Shown here: positions 35,441-48,830 of the stretch, in pieces | Layout: each line of letters begins with the position of its first letter | How positions within the stretch are numbered: position 1 is the stretch's first letter | Origin: Lepeophtheirus salmonis | Taxonomy: Eukaryota > Arthropoda > Copepoda > Siphonostomatoida > Caligidae | Length of the DNA: 64,000 bases | Direction: 5' to 3' | Assembly: GCF_016086655.4 (NCBI RefSeq) | Contig: NC_052136.2 | Coordinates: 57,838,492 to 57,902,491, forward strand | Made by a program: the position numbers and the translations under genes | Notes under the pieces: model-generated | Database searches by the model: none | What the model saw: only the letters and a program-made list of their open reading frames with translations | Told to the model about the DNA's origin: nothing

Positions 35441-37831
35441 ATTATCCATCATGTCGAATGATAATTGGTCATTTCTTCTATTGGAACCGTTGTCATGTTT
35501 GTATATTTTTCTAATTATATTATTTATTTTGTCTATGGTACGAACTCCTTACATAGTTAAATTTTGATAGAATGAATTGAAATTTCAGCATTATTCCAAC
35601 AGAATACAACCATTTCATGCTGATTATAGAAATAAATAATGCATATTTTGATATGTAAATTCAAAGGGAACATTTATTTTAACCAAAAATTAGCAATGAC
35701 AACTTATAAATTTTATTCATTTATATATTAACGCGAAATATCCTTGAGGTGGTTTTAAAACGAAGTGTCTTAAGGCAAAATATTTTAAAGCAAATATAGC
35801 ACCCTAGAAAACATTATTTAATACGAAACGGAAAATAATTCTTTATCTGACCGAGTCTCAATACTAAATTAAACATTTTAACGGCTCAGGTTTTGTTCCA
35901 ATTGTACAGATTTTGTTCTGAAAGCCGATTTTAGCGGCACAAAATTAATTTTTTGAAGAATAGCCATGAGTTTTTGTCATTTTTTCCAGATAATTTAATT
36001 TTTTGTAAGTAGTTGTGGATTTTTGAAAAAAATTTAAATATTTTTGGGGATGTTTTTTGGAATTTTGTAGAAAAAAAAATCCAAAAATTAAATCGGTATC
36101 AGAATTTTATTGGCATTATATATATAGAAAAATAATGTAGAATCAATGAATATTTTTTGTACAATCTTTTTTTACCAACCTCGTTTGTATTACATATGTA
36201 TCTAACACATCAATTGTATTTTAATTGATTATTGGATTTTAATGCATTAGAAAACGTGGAAGGATCTCATTTTGTGGAGGTAGAATCATGCCGAATCTTT
36301 TATAATCTTATACAGAAAAAAACAACAAAAAAAAACTAGATTCGATAATATTTTTAAACCTCAACTCATTTATACTCTTGAGTTTTTTAGGCTTTTATAG
36401 TCTTTTTCGAAGACTTAACACAAATGGAAATTAACTTAAATATATTAAAAGGAATTATAATTCCAATTTGAAGGAGATTGGTCTAGAAAATATCGGGCAA
36501 AGTCGGGATAATATGCGCCGGGGTTCGGGACAGCTTGCGGACTTTCAGGCCAAAATATGATAAAATCAACATAATCCAATATATACTTAAGAGAGCTAAA
36601 TATATTTAAATATCAGAATGTAATAACAAATAATGAAGTCAAATAGTCCGCAGGACTATGTTATTGAGAGGATCTTTTTTTTTTGTTCTCCGCTGCATAA
36701 TTTGGTCGAATGACATAATCCCCAAATTTTGAAGCTTTACACATTGATTAACTTATTTCAATGTTTATATAACTTTTTACGCCTATTTTTTTCAATTTAT
36801 AAAATTGGAGATTGGTTGATTAGACATTTTAGGTTATTAACGTATGTTGATAGGAAATGAATCATAAAAATACAGTCTAAAATTATTATTATTTGTAAGA
36901 GGGATACTTACAAAAAGTCAATAACGTCAACTTCAGCTTATTTTTCATAGGGTTTCAAATCAAAAATAACGTCATCGATTATTTGTAAAAGAATTATTAT
37001 ATAAATTAGAAATAGATGTCGGACAGGAAGGTTCTGACCCCAGGGTTTTCATGCTGGGCAAAATGAAGTTGGGACGTTGTCTTTTGGTTGTGGCCTAGAC
37101 CAAATCCATGTGTAATTTGGACATAAAATTATGTATATTCTTTATCTAATGCAGTAGTACCCTATGAAATACAACGTATGATTGTATTAACTTTTTCAAG
37201 TGTTGAAAAGTTCAGTTAGGTGATTTTTGTAAACGTAACCAAAGATATACCCTGTTTTAATCATTCATGGCGCGCAGGAACATAATTATTTGAATGATTT
37301 TGACAATTTTTCAGGGATGATAGTTTCATTCTAATATCTCCCTTCCAATAATTACAAAACTACCTTATACCCACATAGCTATGAAATATAAATAGTACCA
37401 TAACGGAACACCACCGTTCAAATTTCGGAATTCGACCAGACTTGCATAATTTTTGTAATTAATATACATCCTAGTTGGTTTTCAACTTTTAAAGACTGTG
37501 CACCATATTTTTGTTGATTTTGTGGATCGCTTTGGACAAAAACTTTATATTTGAAAAGGGATTAATCTACTTTCAGTTATTTCTTAAGGTGGAAAAATGG
37601 ATTCGAAACATGACTGCATCACTTCTTAGCGTTCCTTCTCGAACAAATTAGTATCCAGAACTAGGGTTCTACTGTGTATACAAACCGATATTATTTACTC
37701 ATCTCTACTATGCACATTTTGAGAAGTTATACCTGAAAATAAAAAAAATACACCCAAAAAACACTACAATATTTTTAAACCTTAGCTTATTTTTTCTCTT
37801 GAGTGTTTTTGGTTTATTTTTTTACAATGTT
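35441..37831. repeat. Repeat-rich stretch; AT-rich element fragment at 35938-36090
   Basis: 35938-36090 carries the interior units of the CAGGGGCGTC family (AATAGCCATGAGTTTTTGTC, GTTGTGGATTTTTGAA) without clear ends. GCATAATTTGGTCGAA near 36690 is shared with 18775. The remainder is anonymous; no gene recognised. Confidence 0.4.
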
Positions 37832-38870
37832 CTGCAGAGCAATGTTCTAGAACACATAATTAGCTGTCGAAGGCTAAGAAAAACATTTTTCTAGTCGCCA
37901 CCATCAGCACACAGTACGAGAAGAGGATTGAGATTGCAGCACTCCTCCTCACGGGATTGCTCCCGAAGGCCATTTACGAACAAACAGGACCTTGATGAAG
38001 ATGATTTACTATATCTCCATGCGGTTCAAGGTCTGGGAGGACCTCAGACACTCTCCATGAGTAGGCAGGAAACCCTCCATGTCTGTCAACCACCTGAAGT
38101 CTGCCTTCAAGAAAAAGCCAAATTCCTGAATTACTTACATGAGCAGGAAGATGAAGAAGTCCCCATTACTGGTGTTCAGGATTCTAAAAAAGGCAGAGGG
38201 AAACAGGAAACTTGTTTTTCTGCTGAAAATACCTTTACTGTTGACCCTGTCTTCTACAGGCAGAATGATCGAGTAAGGACATTTGGTGATGTAGCAGAGG
38301 AGTACCGATATGCCCCACCACGAAACAACTTGCTTCAGTGATGATGATAGGCCTGGTTGTATCCAACGGGGAGGCCATGAAATCCGTGTGGTTCCCTTTA
38401 GGATACAGATTGAAGGCTGATGAGTACGTCAAAATTCTGGACACCAAAGTTGTCCAATGCATCAAATCCCTCGTTGACAATTCTTCCTTGCTGTCCCATT
38501 AAGATAGAACGCCTGATCACACCACAAAGAAAGCCCAAGAGTGGCTCCAGGACAAACATGCACTTCTGGCAAAGGACTTCTGGCTGGCGCAGAGCCCAGA
38601 CTTCAACCCCCTACACTATTCCATCTAGGTGTACGTGGATTCCAAGGCCTGCAGGCGACACCACAACAGCACCCGCGTCCTGAAGACCTCTGTCAATAAG
38701 GCCTTGGCCTCCATGAATGCCGTGTACATCCAGAGTGTCTACCGTAGCTTCCACCACCACCTGGAGATCACCATCAATTTTCAGAGGGATACATTGACTA
38801 AAACGGGTTCTTTGGGTTTCAATTAATAATTAATAGTTAATAAACATGTTTCGTAATTCACCCAAATTGG
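37832..38870 (+). pseudogene. Tc1/mariner transposase pseudogene, near full length
   Basis: The N-terminus starts near 37907 (YEKRIEIAALLLTGLLPKAI), then shifts frame. The central domain continues in the frame 37928-38341 with FSAENTFTVDPVFYRQNDRV, where the usual first catalytic Asp of the FSDEK motif is Ala. After the stops near 38341 it continues GLVVSNGEAMKSVWFPLGYR. The second catalytic block is reduced to stop-DRTPDHTTKK, and the third Asp is kept in SPDFNPLHYSI. It ends SVNKALASMNAVYIQSVYRS. The family acts by cut-and-paste at TA sites; this copy is inactive. The deletion derivative at 14725 belongs to the same family. Confidence 0.88.
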
Positions 38871-39455
38871 GATTTGGTAAGAAAATAACTTATGCTAAAT
38901 TTCATTGGCCTATAATGTCATCTGTAGGTAGCACATCTAGTTCAAAGTTTGAAAGGAGATAAAAGTTATTTATTTCGTTAATAATGATTAGAATAAAGCA
39001 TTAATCCTTATTTTAGATTAATTAATGATGATATACATTATTTGAACCTATAAAAAAAGATTTAAAGAGAGTTTTTTCTCTTCTAAATCAAGTCTATGGA
39101 GTATATTGGGAGAATGAAATCAATAAAGTTTGATCTTTCCTTTCTGAAAATGTAAAAAAGGATGCTCGCCATCTGCGAATCATCAAATTTTCCTACCTTT
39201 CTTTTGTCTATTTTTGCTCAATAAGACAATTTAAGAAAAAAACAACTTATTTGATACTTTTTATAGCTTAGAAAAATGTCTATCAAAATTATTTTATGCA
39301 AAATGGCAAACATCTATATTCACAAAGTAATGAGTTTTTGCCTTTTTTTTTTCATAATTCGATCGAGATGTGAGACTTGAAGATTACCTTGTAGGACAAT
39401 GCAATTTTGCTTAGGTAATATTAATACCCCAGGGCAACTTTTTCAAAATAACGAA
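38871..39455. mobile_element. TIR element 'GGTTTGATT' family, diverged third copy
   Basis: Shares with 21168-21837 the order CTATAATGTCATCTGTAGGTAGCACATCT, then GAAAGGAGATAAAA, ACCTATAAAAA, GATGTGAGACTTGAAGAT and CAATTTTGCTTAGGTAA (quoted as separate short words). The termini are eroded. It directly follows the Tc1/mariner pseudogene. Confidence 0.55.
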
Positions 39456-40984
39456 AGCCAAAGAAATAAAATTATCGTTATATAGATTTGAGTAAACAAA
39501 TAAGAAAAAAGTTAAATATATTCTTCTATAGTTTTAAAAATCTATATAATAATAATTGAATTTCAATGGATATCATGATTTCCAATATGGTAATGCTGAT
39601 TTGGTCTATTATTTGTGTAATAATGTAGGGGGAAACTTCAGTGATTTTCTTTTCAAAATTGTTTCCAAAACTTTTGAAGGGTGTTTAATATTCCTCGAGG
39701 TCCATATTTATCGATTATGATAAATAAAATAAAATGATGTGGTTGTTTTTGAGAAAATCTATATCTTATGTCCAATTTTCCATTTATTTTATGGCTCAAG
39801 AAAAATAAGTTTGAACTTGAAATAAGTCCTCAACAATTCAAATTTCGAGTAAAGATTTTCAAATTAAAAGTGGAATATAGCACTATTACTAATAGATTGT
39901 AAAGTTTCAATAAAATATATTCAGAAATGTGATTTTAATTAAGACGTTTGTTTGTATTTTCTCGTTGAAATTAGTCACTTTTGTGGAAAGTTTTTTTTTT
40001 TAATTATACCCTTACCATGTTATAGTAGATAATCCACAGAGAAACATTGGCATTTTACTAGTAATTTTTTCAGAATTTTTAACATAGTCTCCTTGTATCT
40101 CTTCTCCCAGTATTGCTCCCATTGACTTAGAAGCCTCAAATTTACACACATCTATTTTTTATACGTTTGCAAATGTTTGAATCTATTTGATGGTTACACT
40201 TACAAAAACATATATTTATTTATAGCTCGAACCTCGATTTGGTCCATTTTTACAAGACCACTCACATCAACTCACTCAAACAACTATTACATAACAACTG
40301 CGTATCCAAACTGTCAACAGATGTCGATAGATGTTAGGTCCGCATAATTTATGTTCTTCCAAAAGGGCTAGATGCAGTTCTTTAAGTAGTCCTATATCCA
40401 AGAAGATGCACTCCAAATTATAAGAGGAGTATGAGCCATTATTGGAATTTTACAACCCCATAATACATATTTTAAACGTTCTCATATATTTTTAGAGCTT
40501 AAATAGGTCTTGTAATGTTCATCATACTACTGAATATATATTAGATAGAAACATTGTAATTTTATGTAAGCTAACTACCCTATAAGAAATTACACTGATC
40601 AAGATTGATATACTTAAATATAGACTTCTACTAAAACAAATTTATTACATTTTATAAATTTTTTAACCAATTCGTCCTTTTTTTTTTCATCGAACTAATA
40701 ATTTCTCATTAATTATTTTTAAGGGTACAAAAATATTTGAGAGTAATTTGTGAATATTTTAAGAATTCTTTACCCAATAAATAATCTTTAAAAATGCATA
40801 AAATGATGTTGGAGTGTCACTCAAGTAACTTTTGAACCAATAATTTTTAATTTATCTATTAGTAAATTATTAGTTGAACCTAGTTCTGAATACTTTTTTA
40901 TAATATAAATCTACCCTTGGTTTTTTCAAATGAACTTGGAAATACACAACTAATTTATACTTTTTCATAACACAAGTCAAGAAT
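39456..40984. other. No gene or repeat recognised
   Basis: Anonymous AT-rich sequence. Confidence 0.4.
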
Positions 40985-41700
40985 AATAATACATCTTTTC
41001 TGTAGGCTCTAAAACCAAGGCATTGCCAATCTCTGAACATAATTCAATACCAAATAGCCTTCCTTTGTGGCAATGAAAGGCGCCGGTAGAAGGCCTGGAA
41101 ACCGCTACGGATGTAGTAATCTGTCATTGTGTCCCAGTGCTGGCTGAAGGTGGCTTTAAAGGCCTCAGTGTTTGGATGAAGGACACTGCAGGCCTTCTCC
41201 TCTACATGCAACCAAGAAAGGGGTTAGCATCAAGGCTGGTGAGGGCCAAAAGTGTCAAAAAAAAAGTTCAAAAGAACTCAAAAGACTAATTAAAAAGAGT
41301 ATTGAAACGTAGAAGATGGGGTTCTTTCATGGTTGGTCTCAAAAGTGGCCTCTCCATCCTCAGAAGGCTCATTCCACCCACTTTTTTGATGTGAAACCTC
41401 CATATCTCTTGCATGGTCCCTCATGGACTTGGGTCCATATGATTGTTTATGGGTCTTTCACATAGCTTACTAATTGGGTACTTGGCCGCTTCCAACCTTG
41501 CGTGGTTTCAATAGCACATTATATATACAGCCATGCCTTAATGTAAATGAAAGTTCATGGACTAACTTATGTTTTCACCTCGGCCTCGGCTGTGATGCTT
41601 CTGAAGCTAAGTGCATAACATGCAGAGTAGGCAATTACGGTTCAGTGGCAAAAAAAGTTGGAAATAATTTGTAGTGTAACGTACACTCTGCAAAACATAA
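40985..41700 (-). pseudogene. Tc1/mariner-type transposase remnant with internal deletion
   Basis: Minus-strand reading from high to low coordinates: the N-terminal helix-turn-helix region near 41345-41470 (GPKSMRDHARDMEVSHQK), then directly the C-terminal region near 41040-41225 (WLHVEEKACSVLHPNTEAFK, QHWDTMTDYYIRSGFQAFYR). The catalytic middle is absent and the pieces are in different frames. The open frame on the plus strand at 41474-41674 is not a gene. Confidence 0.75.
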
Positions 41701-44700
41701 AACTACAGGAACAGGAGAGAGCTCGTCGATTACTTTTTTTTTGTTAGTAAAAACGACACTTTTTGTAAGGATAGAGAATGTACCCTCGCTTTTCATATAA
41801 TAAAACCTCAAAATAGCTACAGATGAATGGACTGCACATCTTGTTTGTTAAGAACAATTTTCCCAGATCCGCAGCAGCTCAAAAAATCTCAAGTGAGCAC
41901 ACCAAGACAGAAGACATTGTTAATCTCGTGATATCCCCATATTCTGTCGAAGTTGCTCTGAAAGTACTCGAAGAAATCCCATTTGTGTCATTTCATTTGT
42001 CACATTTGTATGCATTCACATGTTCATGCTGCAGCATGCTACCCCGCCCCCCTCTGGAGACGAAGTGTTCTCTTTTTATAAACTCAAATCTGGTCACCAT
42101 TAACACCAATGCAAACAAAAATGATTTTTCTCGGAAATATCGTGAATTTCTATCAACAAATATTTCGAATAAATCCTTTGAAGGCGTTTACTGAGAGTTA
42201 CAAAAAATAATCTACACCTTCTCCTTATTAGTGTCGTGCATGTTGATTGGTGGAACTCGAATTAGTACCCACTTAATAAAAAGTGATCTATTGCTAAAAT
42301 TATGAATGTAGCAATAGTTATAATGATTTGGGAATATTTTCTATCTCCTTTCAGAGGAAAGGTTGAGAGATACAATGCACCTAAAATTGTTATTTCATGT
42401 TGATATATTGAAAAATTTATATATAACGGATCTTAAAGCCTCACAAAACAATTTTGATGTAAACAGTTTAAATGAGAGCTTTTTTATATGTTAGCAAGTC
42501 AAAGTGGGGATTTAATTAATTGATTCAATGCGAACGGATTACGTAATATTTTTTGATAACTTCCCCCAAAATATTTTTTCATTAACTTTGTACCTCGAGC
42601 AATTGTACATAAATACTTACATAGAATGATTACATTCAATCAATCAAAATTAAAGAACCAATTAGTATCATTTTGAATTTCAAGCGCTACACACTGAAAT
42701 ATGAAACGCCTTTACTTAGTAAAGAAAAAAATGCAATATCATTTAGCTCAAATACTTGAGTAAATAATAAGAATGATTAAAAATTCTACAGAGAGTCACT
42801 TCTTTTGCATTTATATTTTGCTTTTAGTCGTTTCACAACTATTTCTAAGACACATATAAACTTCATCTTTATGTCAATTTAGCTAGAGATGTGTATTTAA
42901 ATCCTTGGAACTTGGGTAAAGACCCAGTGATCTTTTTATAGTGGGCAATCCGTATTTTTGATTCCCTGTCCGGCGTCTTGGCAAAGAATCAAGAAGGAAG
43001 GTGATTTTTTCTCCTAATTGAGGCAAAAGACTTGAAGAGTTTTTTCATCTTTGTTTAATGGCTGAGGCAAAAAGTCCGATATGATTAGAAATGTGAAAAG
43101 AGTCGAAATCCTCACACGAGCATAAATCTAAAGCAAACTACATATATGTTGGTAATCTGCAATCTTATTACGGTTTATGAAGATACACACAATATAAAAA
43201 TCAAACGTATTTGTAAGGAAGGAACGCTATAGCATGTGATGTAAATCCGGGGAATTTTTTGACTGACACGTTTTTTTTTGGAATTGGTAATCTGAAGAAT
43301 GAATTTTCTTTTTCTCAGCATTTTCGATTTTAATTCCTGAATAGACTCAATTATATTCAAAACCTGATTGAACGTTCGTGTGTGTTCATAAAAGATTTAG
43401 CATAACCTGAGGATTTATTGCAGTGTTATCATTCTAAGTCCTTGTTGGAATCAGAGTAGAATTGGGGATCGACATCGTAGTAATTCCAGCAAATCTCCGT
43501 GTTTATATCATTTTCTCTTTCCTTTTTTTTATCACAACTGATTGTATCTGATCTAATGAAACGTCATGATCATTACTTTTTCTCTCCTCCAAAACCAGAG
43601 CCCTATAACTAAGGAGAGTTACGTCACCAGGCTATCCACTTTGACAAAAGCTGTGCAATAAAGATATTATTATTTAAGTAATTATTCCATTTGTTTATAA
43701 TAATTAATCGTGTATGTAAAATCAATAAAATTATATCTGCTACTAGGGGGCGCTGGAATATCGTGACGTAACTCTGCTTATAGGGTTTTTTCCAAAGTAT
43801 TCTTCAAATTCTCATGGTTACCTTGTTGATTTTTGGTTTCTTTTTTTAACATGCTCATTCTAGAATGGATCTTCATCACATTCAGGAAGTTGAATTATTT
43901 TATTGCAAGGCTCTTGCGCCACTCTCTGCCACCGTATTTACAAACTAATGTAAGTAAACAACACTCATACCCTATAGTAGATAAATGTTCATGACAAAAG
44001 AAACAAAAAAACAAAAACAGCTGATAAGAACTATAATTTAATGTGTGATATAATGGTGAATACTCTATGAAAAATGTGCTAGTAAAAATGTGAAATATAT
44101 CATGTTCATTCAGAAATTAATAATATTTATCTACATAAATAAGATATCTTCTTATTACATTCCTTATATATCAGAGGTATTGTCTGATGACTCATATATA
44201 CTAAAGACACGTCATTGCAAACACATTAAATTAGGATTCACGATACATATGTATGTTCATCAACACATACACCTATTTGGATAATTTGTAATACTTTGAA
44301 GCTAAAAAGTATTGAAAACAATGAGATATTTAAAAAACTTATAACAAGTGAACCATAATTAGAGATGTGTGTGTGTTTTTTTTTTTTTTTGTAAGAACAG
44401 AAGGAGAAGGGAGGAGATAAACAATTGGTACAACTGCAAAATACCTTTGTTAATATCAACTCCTTATTTTATGACTTTAGAGGGAGAAAATGAATTATTG
44501 CTGTAAAGAGGAGGTCCTTCTACATTAATGGAGGGAAAATATTATACTTATAATTTAATTCATAAATATTTAATTAATGTGCATTTTTAAATCAATTTAC
44601 ACACAAAAAAAATATCAACAAGAACTCTTCTTTTAGAGGGAAATGTCAACAGACTCACGAGTTATTAAATACTGAAGAAAAAAAGAGTAAAATCATCAAA

Positions 44701-45869
44701 GGTGTTTCTATTTCTAATCACCTAGTTTTTTATTTACACACATCCACTCTTTCATTATAAGTTATTATTTTGTTTATTTATCAAAAAGAATATATCGGGT
44801 AACTATTAACTTAGCATTACCCCAAAATAAGTTGTAGTGAAATTAATTTACCTCAAACTAGTGCTAAGGCGTCACAAGATTATACGGGGGGAAGATGGGC
44901 TTGTTTTTGGGAATATTTATTCAAAATTTTGAAAGTTAAAATGCTGGCTCCCCATCATAATTTGATCGAAAGACTGTTTTTTTTTAGAGAAACCTTTAAC
45001 CTTTTATGAACCAAATTATGGTTTTATTAGATTTTAAATTTTTCTCACATATATGAAATATATTCTGTATAACTAACATAGAATTAAAAGAAAATATTTT
45101 AAAATAAACCTGTATTTAATTGATGTGTCCGAAATTTGGTATATAAGGCACACAGACATGTATAATAATGATATGGTCAAATATGTCACATTGGGCATAC
45201 AATAACAAAATATCATATTAAGTATTTATTAGTCGATAATACTTAAAATAATGATTACATTAGCACACAACTCATGGACTTCATAGCTCAAAATTGTTAG
45301 AGCGGATGAGGAGCAATCAAAATACATGCACACCTATTAATTGTTAGGTGTAACTGAAATATCATGCGTGTTTTTGCGCAATACATATTATCAGTGTTGT
45401 TGTAAACGTCTGCTTAACTTGTATGATCAGTTTCTAACAGATGTATCAATAGTAATTTGGCTTATAAGTAATTGTCCAAATGTACCAAATATGGCACATT
45501 GGGTCATTTGGTTAAAAAAAATTCTCACTCTAACTTTTTTTTCCACATCAGTAATTTTTTAAAGACCCTCCCCTCCACTGCAGATACCTCTGTAGTGGTA
45601 TGATGTTTATTTCATTTAACACTAGGAAGTAAAGGTACTTATTTATGGCATGGAAATAACATCCATTCCCATTATCCCCAAAATTATCTAAATTGTACCC
45701 ACTTTGTGGTAATTTACCCCGACCACTGTTTTAGAGGGAGATGTTAACACACGCGCGGCTTATTAAATAATAAACAAAAAAGAAGAAAGAGCACACGCAA
45801 CAACTGTTTTTCCTTTTCTAATACCTATACTTAATGTTTTCTTTACACAGATCCGTTCTTTAACTATAA
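41701..45869. other. Intergenic stretch, small repeats only
   Basis: No gene supported. Contains the short repeat pair 43595-43645 / 43762-43789 (AGAGTTACGTCAC / GTGACGTAACTCT), a CTCF-like word at 43738-43756, an AGGAAAGGTTG-type repeat at about 42355, and a possible fragment of the CAGGGGCGTC family at about 44873-44920. The 123-codon frame at 41823-42194 is unsupported. Confidence 0.4.
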
Positions 45870-46050
45870 CACTTGGTCTGAAAAGTCCCGAACTTAAAAA
45901 AACATTGGTATTTTTTGTTTCGTTCAAAATTTCTCAATTATTATTTTTATTTATTCGTTGTTTGAAGCAGAGTCTCCATAACACTTGTCGAGCCTTTGCT
46001 TAGCGTGAACAGTATTTTTTCCCATCAAGAAGCAGTTTAAAATTAAAAGT
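45870..46050. mobile_element. Probable transposon end related to 55001
   Basis: TTGGTCTGAAAAGTCCCGAA followed by CTTAAAAAAAC resembles GGCTGAAGAGTTTCGGAC, TTTAAAAAAACC at the left end of the Tc1/mariner element at 55001. No transposase sequence follows, so it may be a solo end. Confidence 0.35.
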
Positions 46051-47951
46051 CAAAATTGTTTTTGATCCATTGTTTTGAAAATAACAAAAGTAGCACCCCA
46101 CTTAGCACAATAACTAACAAGCTAAAGAATAGATTGTCATGAAATTTTGACTGCTGTCTTTTGAAGGTTGATACTAACTGAAAAAATAGCACCATCTATG
46201 TGTAAAGCCAGGGAATTTTCAGCCCATGTGATAGCCTTAAGAATATAAAATTAATACAGTTACTGCTTTAATCGTATTAAATCTCTAAGCAGCCATAAAC
46301 ATTTTTCAAATTTATAGTTTTTACAATACTTTTTTTACTGCACTAAGATATTGCTTATTCAGTTTACCTTGCCTGACCACTTAAAGCAGGCTTGATTGTA
46401 ATAGGATTGTGATCCATTCAAACATATGTATATTACATGATTTTAACTTGAAGTTAACTGATAGTTTGACAAATTCTTGAGTTTTTACGATTGTCATACA
46501 TTCGTAGTAAGAAAGAAAAATATAGGAGGGATAAGACACATTGATTTTATTTGAATAAAAATTATCTTCAAAGGATGCTCAATAGATGATCTCACGTTAG
46601 TTTTTGAATATTTAATCCTTTCAGTTTGACAGTTTTTACTGTATCTTGTAACCTTTCCTCTAAAAGGAAAAAGAAATAAAAACCCAAAATCAGTTGGTAT
46701 GAATCATATTTACCCAATTGTGAGATTATACCTCAATTGATTGTAAATTGTTGTTCATAACTATCTAATTTGAGTCCTATCAATTAACGACCATAACACA
46801 AATAAGAGAGATATAAGGAGAAAAATCGACAGTTCGTTCAAAATATGAAATGTATTTTTTTATCGAATACATTTCAAATTTATCTCTTACCCCTTTCCGT
46901 AGCTGAGTTTAATGTAGAGATATAATATTGTAGATCTATTGGTACCCGATTATGGCAGACTACCAATCGAAAAACCCTTGAGTCATCATGTTTTTATTTT
47001 TCTAGGGACTATTCTTTATTAAGTAGTAGGAAATTTTTTTCAGCGTAACAAGATAAATTTGAATTCGACAAACACTTATTGTAAGGGAAAATATCTCATA
47101 GATGAACAACTGATTAAAAATACATCGAAAATATTGATATATGGGGATACTTTTGTGATTAGGGCACCAGAAATCATTCATAAGCGAGTGTGTATTACAT
47201 ATTAATAATATATTCGATCAACTTTTCATAATTATTTTTTTCTCAAAAAATAAGATACCAGTGGTCTATCCCCCCTTACGGCAACTATGGCTGTGATGTC
47301 CATATTCAACCCAATAATTAATAATTTAATTGGTATGTAAATAATAAATATACCAAAAGAACTTTCTACTTAATGAGGAAGGTGACACAAAAAGATGTTT
47401 CTTGATGTTTTTCTAGGTTATGTAACTTATTTTTCATGGATTCATAATGATTATTTATGTACAAATGATATGATCAAAACAAAGTCGTATTATGTAACTT
47501 ATGTAAAACATAACTTACAGCAAGTAATGCGATTAAAAGATTTACATTATTGATTAAAAAAAAAAAATACTTTAAAGATTGTGGCCTCGGATGGATTGAT
47601 ATTAGAGTACAATCCTTATGTATGTGCATTAGATCTGTTCAAATTTTAAATTTTTCTTCAAACCTTTTAATATTTGACTTTTTTTCCGTACTTCAAGGTC
47701 TATAAAAACTTACTATACCAGTATGAAATTATCCCTTTATTGGTGCCCTTGGGTAAATTTTACCCCAGAATTAAAAAAATGCTTGTTTTTTATATTTTTC
47801 TTTTTAGGTATTCTTCTATGTTACTATTATCTTAACGTATATATATGCAAAAATAGAATCAAATACAAGAAATTCATCTTTTCATTGATCGAAGCTAATA
47901 ACTTTATACTTAAAAACAATACAATACAACATAATGGAAATATATTGATTG
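46051..47951. other. No gene recognised; small hairpin and dispersed repeat
   Basis: TGAAATGTATT (46846-46856) and AATACATTTCA (46866-46876) form an 11-bp hairpin. An AGGAAAGGTT-type repeat in reverse orientation lies at about 46640. The remainder is AT-rich. Confidence 0.4.
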
Positions 47952-48830
47952 TTATATATATTTATTTTTGAGGTATTCCACAATTTGCATTAAACAGCTT
48001 TTCCGCTCTTGGTAGGTGGTAATCCTAGTTGCAAAGTCAGTCATGAGTTTTATGCCTCTTTCAGCAACATCATTATTCATTTTTACTGACTTCATAAACT
48101 CCCATGCTGCTCTATAGTTTTCATTATTTTCCCAGGAATCAACCGGTGTAATAAGCCATTCAACTTTCAATCAGAGAAAGTCAAAATGAAAATATGACTC
48201 AGGTCCTACCAAGTCTGTGAGAGATGTAGCTTTAGTAATGACTAGAAAATCTGGCTAGCCTTTTCTATAACACTTCAGCTTTTGATAGCTTGATTGCCAG
48301 CTTTTGTTTTATAGGCGTTGTCATGCTGTCATGGGAACTTAATTCCGTGATAGTTACTAATTCCTGAGTCAAATACCAACCGTGATTTCTCATTTTCTTC
48401 AGAGCAGAGGTTAAAAGTTCATTATCAATATGTTGATAGTCAAGCATGGTCTTAATCAATTGCAAATCGGGGATAGGAGCATCGGTGACAGATTTTGTTG
48501 TTATCCAGTGATTTGTAAGCATAAAGCCAGGAATTTAATTATTGTCTCTAGTTTAATGATGGAATTCCTTTTAGTAGCTTAGTCGATAGGAAAAAGTTAA
48601 GAATTTCTTTGCATATATATTCTTGGTCATCCAGCGGGCTTGATGAATTGCACTGGGCTTGGTCTAATGAATACCTAGGTTTCTTACCGAGAATAATCAA
48701 GCACAGCTCTGCTACTTCTCTGAAGTCTGCGTTTGGAGATTTCTTCTTCAAAAATTCTTTATGGATAATAGCTTTGAATGTTTGCCAAAAAGGTTCACCT
48801 TTTCAAATCATAAATTCGTCGACCAATGAT
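47952..48830 (-). pseudogene. Decayed mobile-element-type protein, unidentified family
   Basis: Three minus-strand frames follow one another, each broken by stops or shifts: 48751-48548 (KSPNADFREVAELCLIILGK), 48522-48265 (NELLTSALKKMRNHGWYLTQ), and 48170-47952 (VAERGIKLMTDFATRITTYQ, ending YLKNKYI). The N-D-x-AERG-x-x-L-x-x-DF block near the C-terminus resembles a recurring block in arthropod and cnidarian multi-copy proteins that I believe are transposon-encoded; I cannot name the family. Composition and frame order suggest a single ancestral gene. No TIRs found. Confidence 0.6.

Noticed and set aside
38235..38480. 81-codon minus-strand frame
   Set aside because: Antisense shadow of the Tc1/mariner pseudogene.
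41823..42194. 123-codon frame containing ISPYSVEVALKVL, reminiscent of the serpin N-terminal signature
   Set aside because: Only about a dozen residues resemble serpins; the rest of the frame shows no serpin fold elements and no further exons were found nearby.
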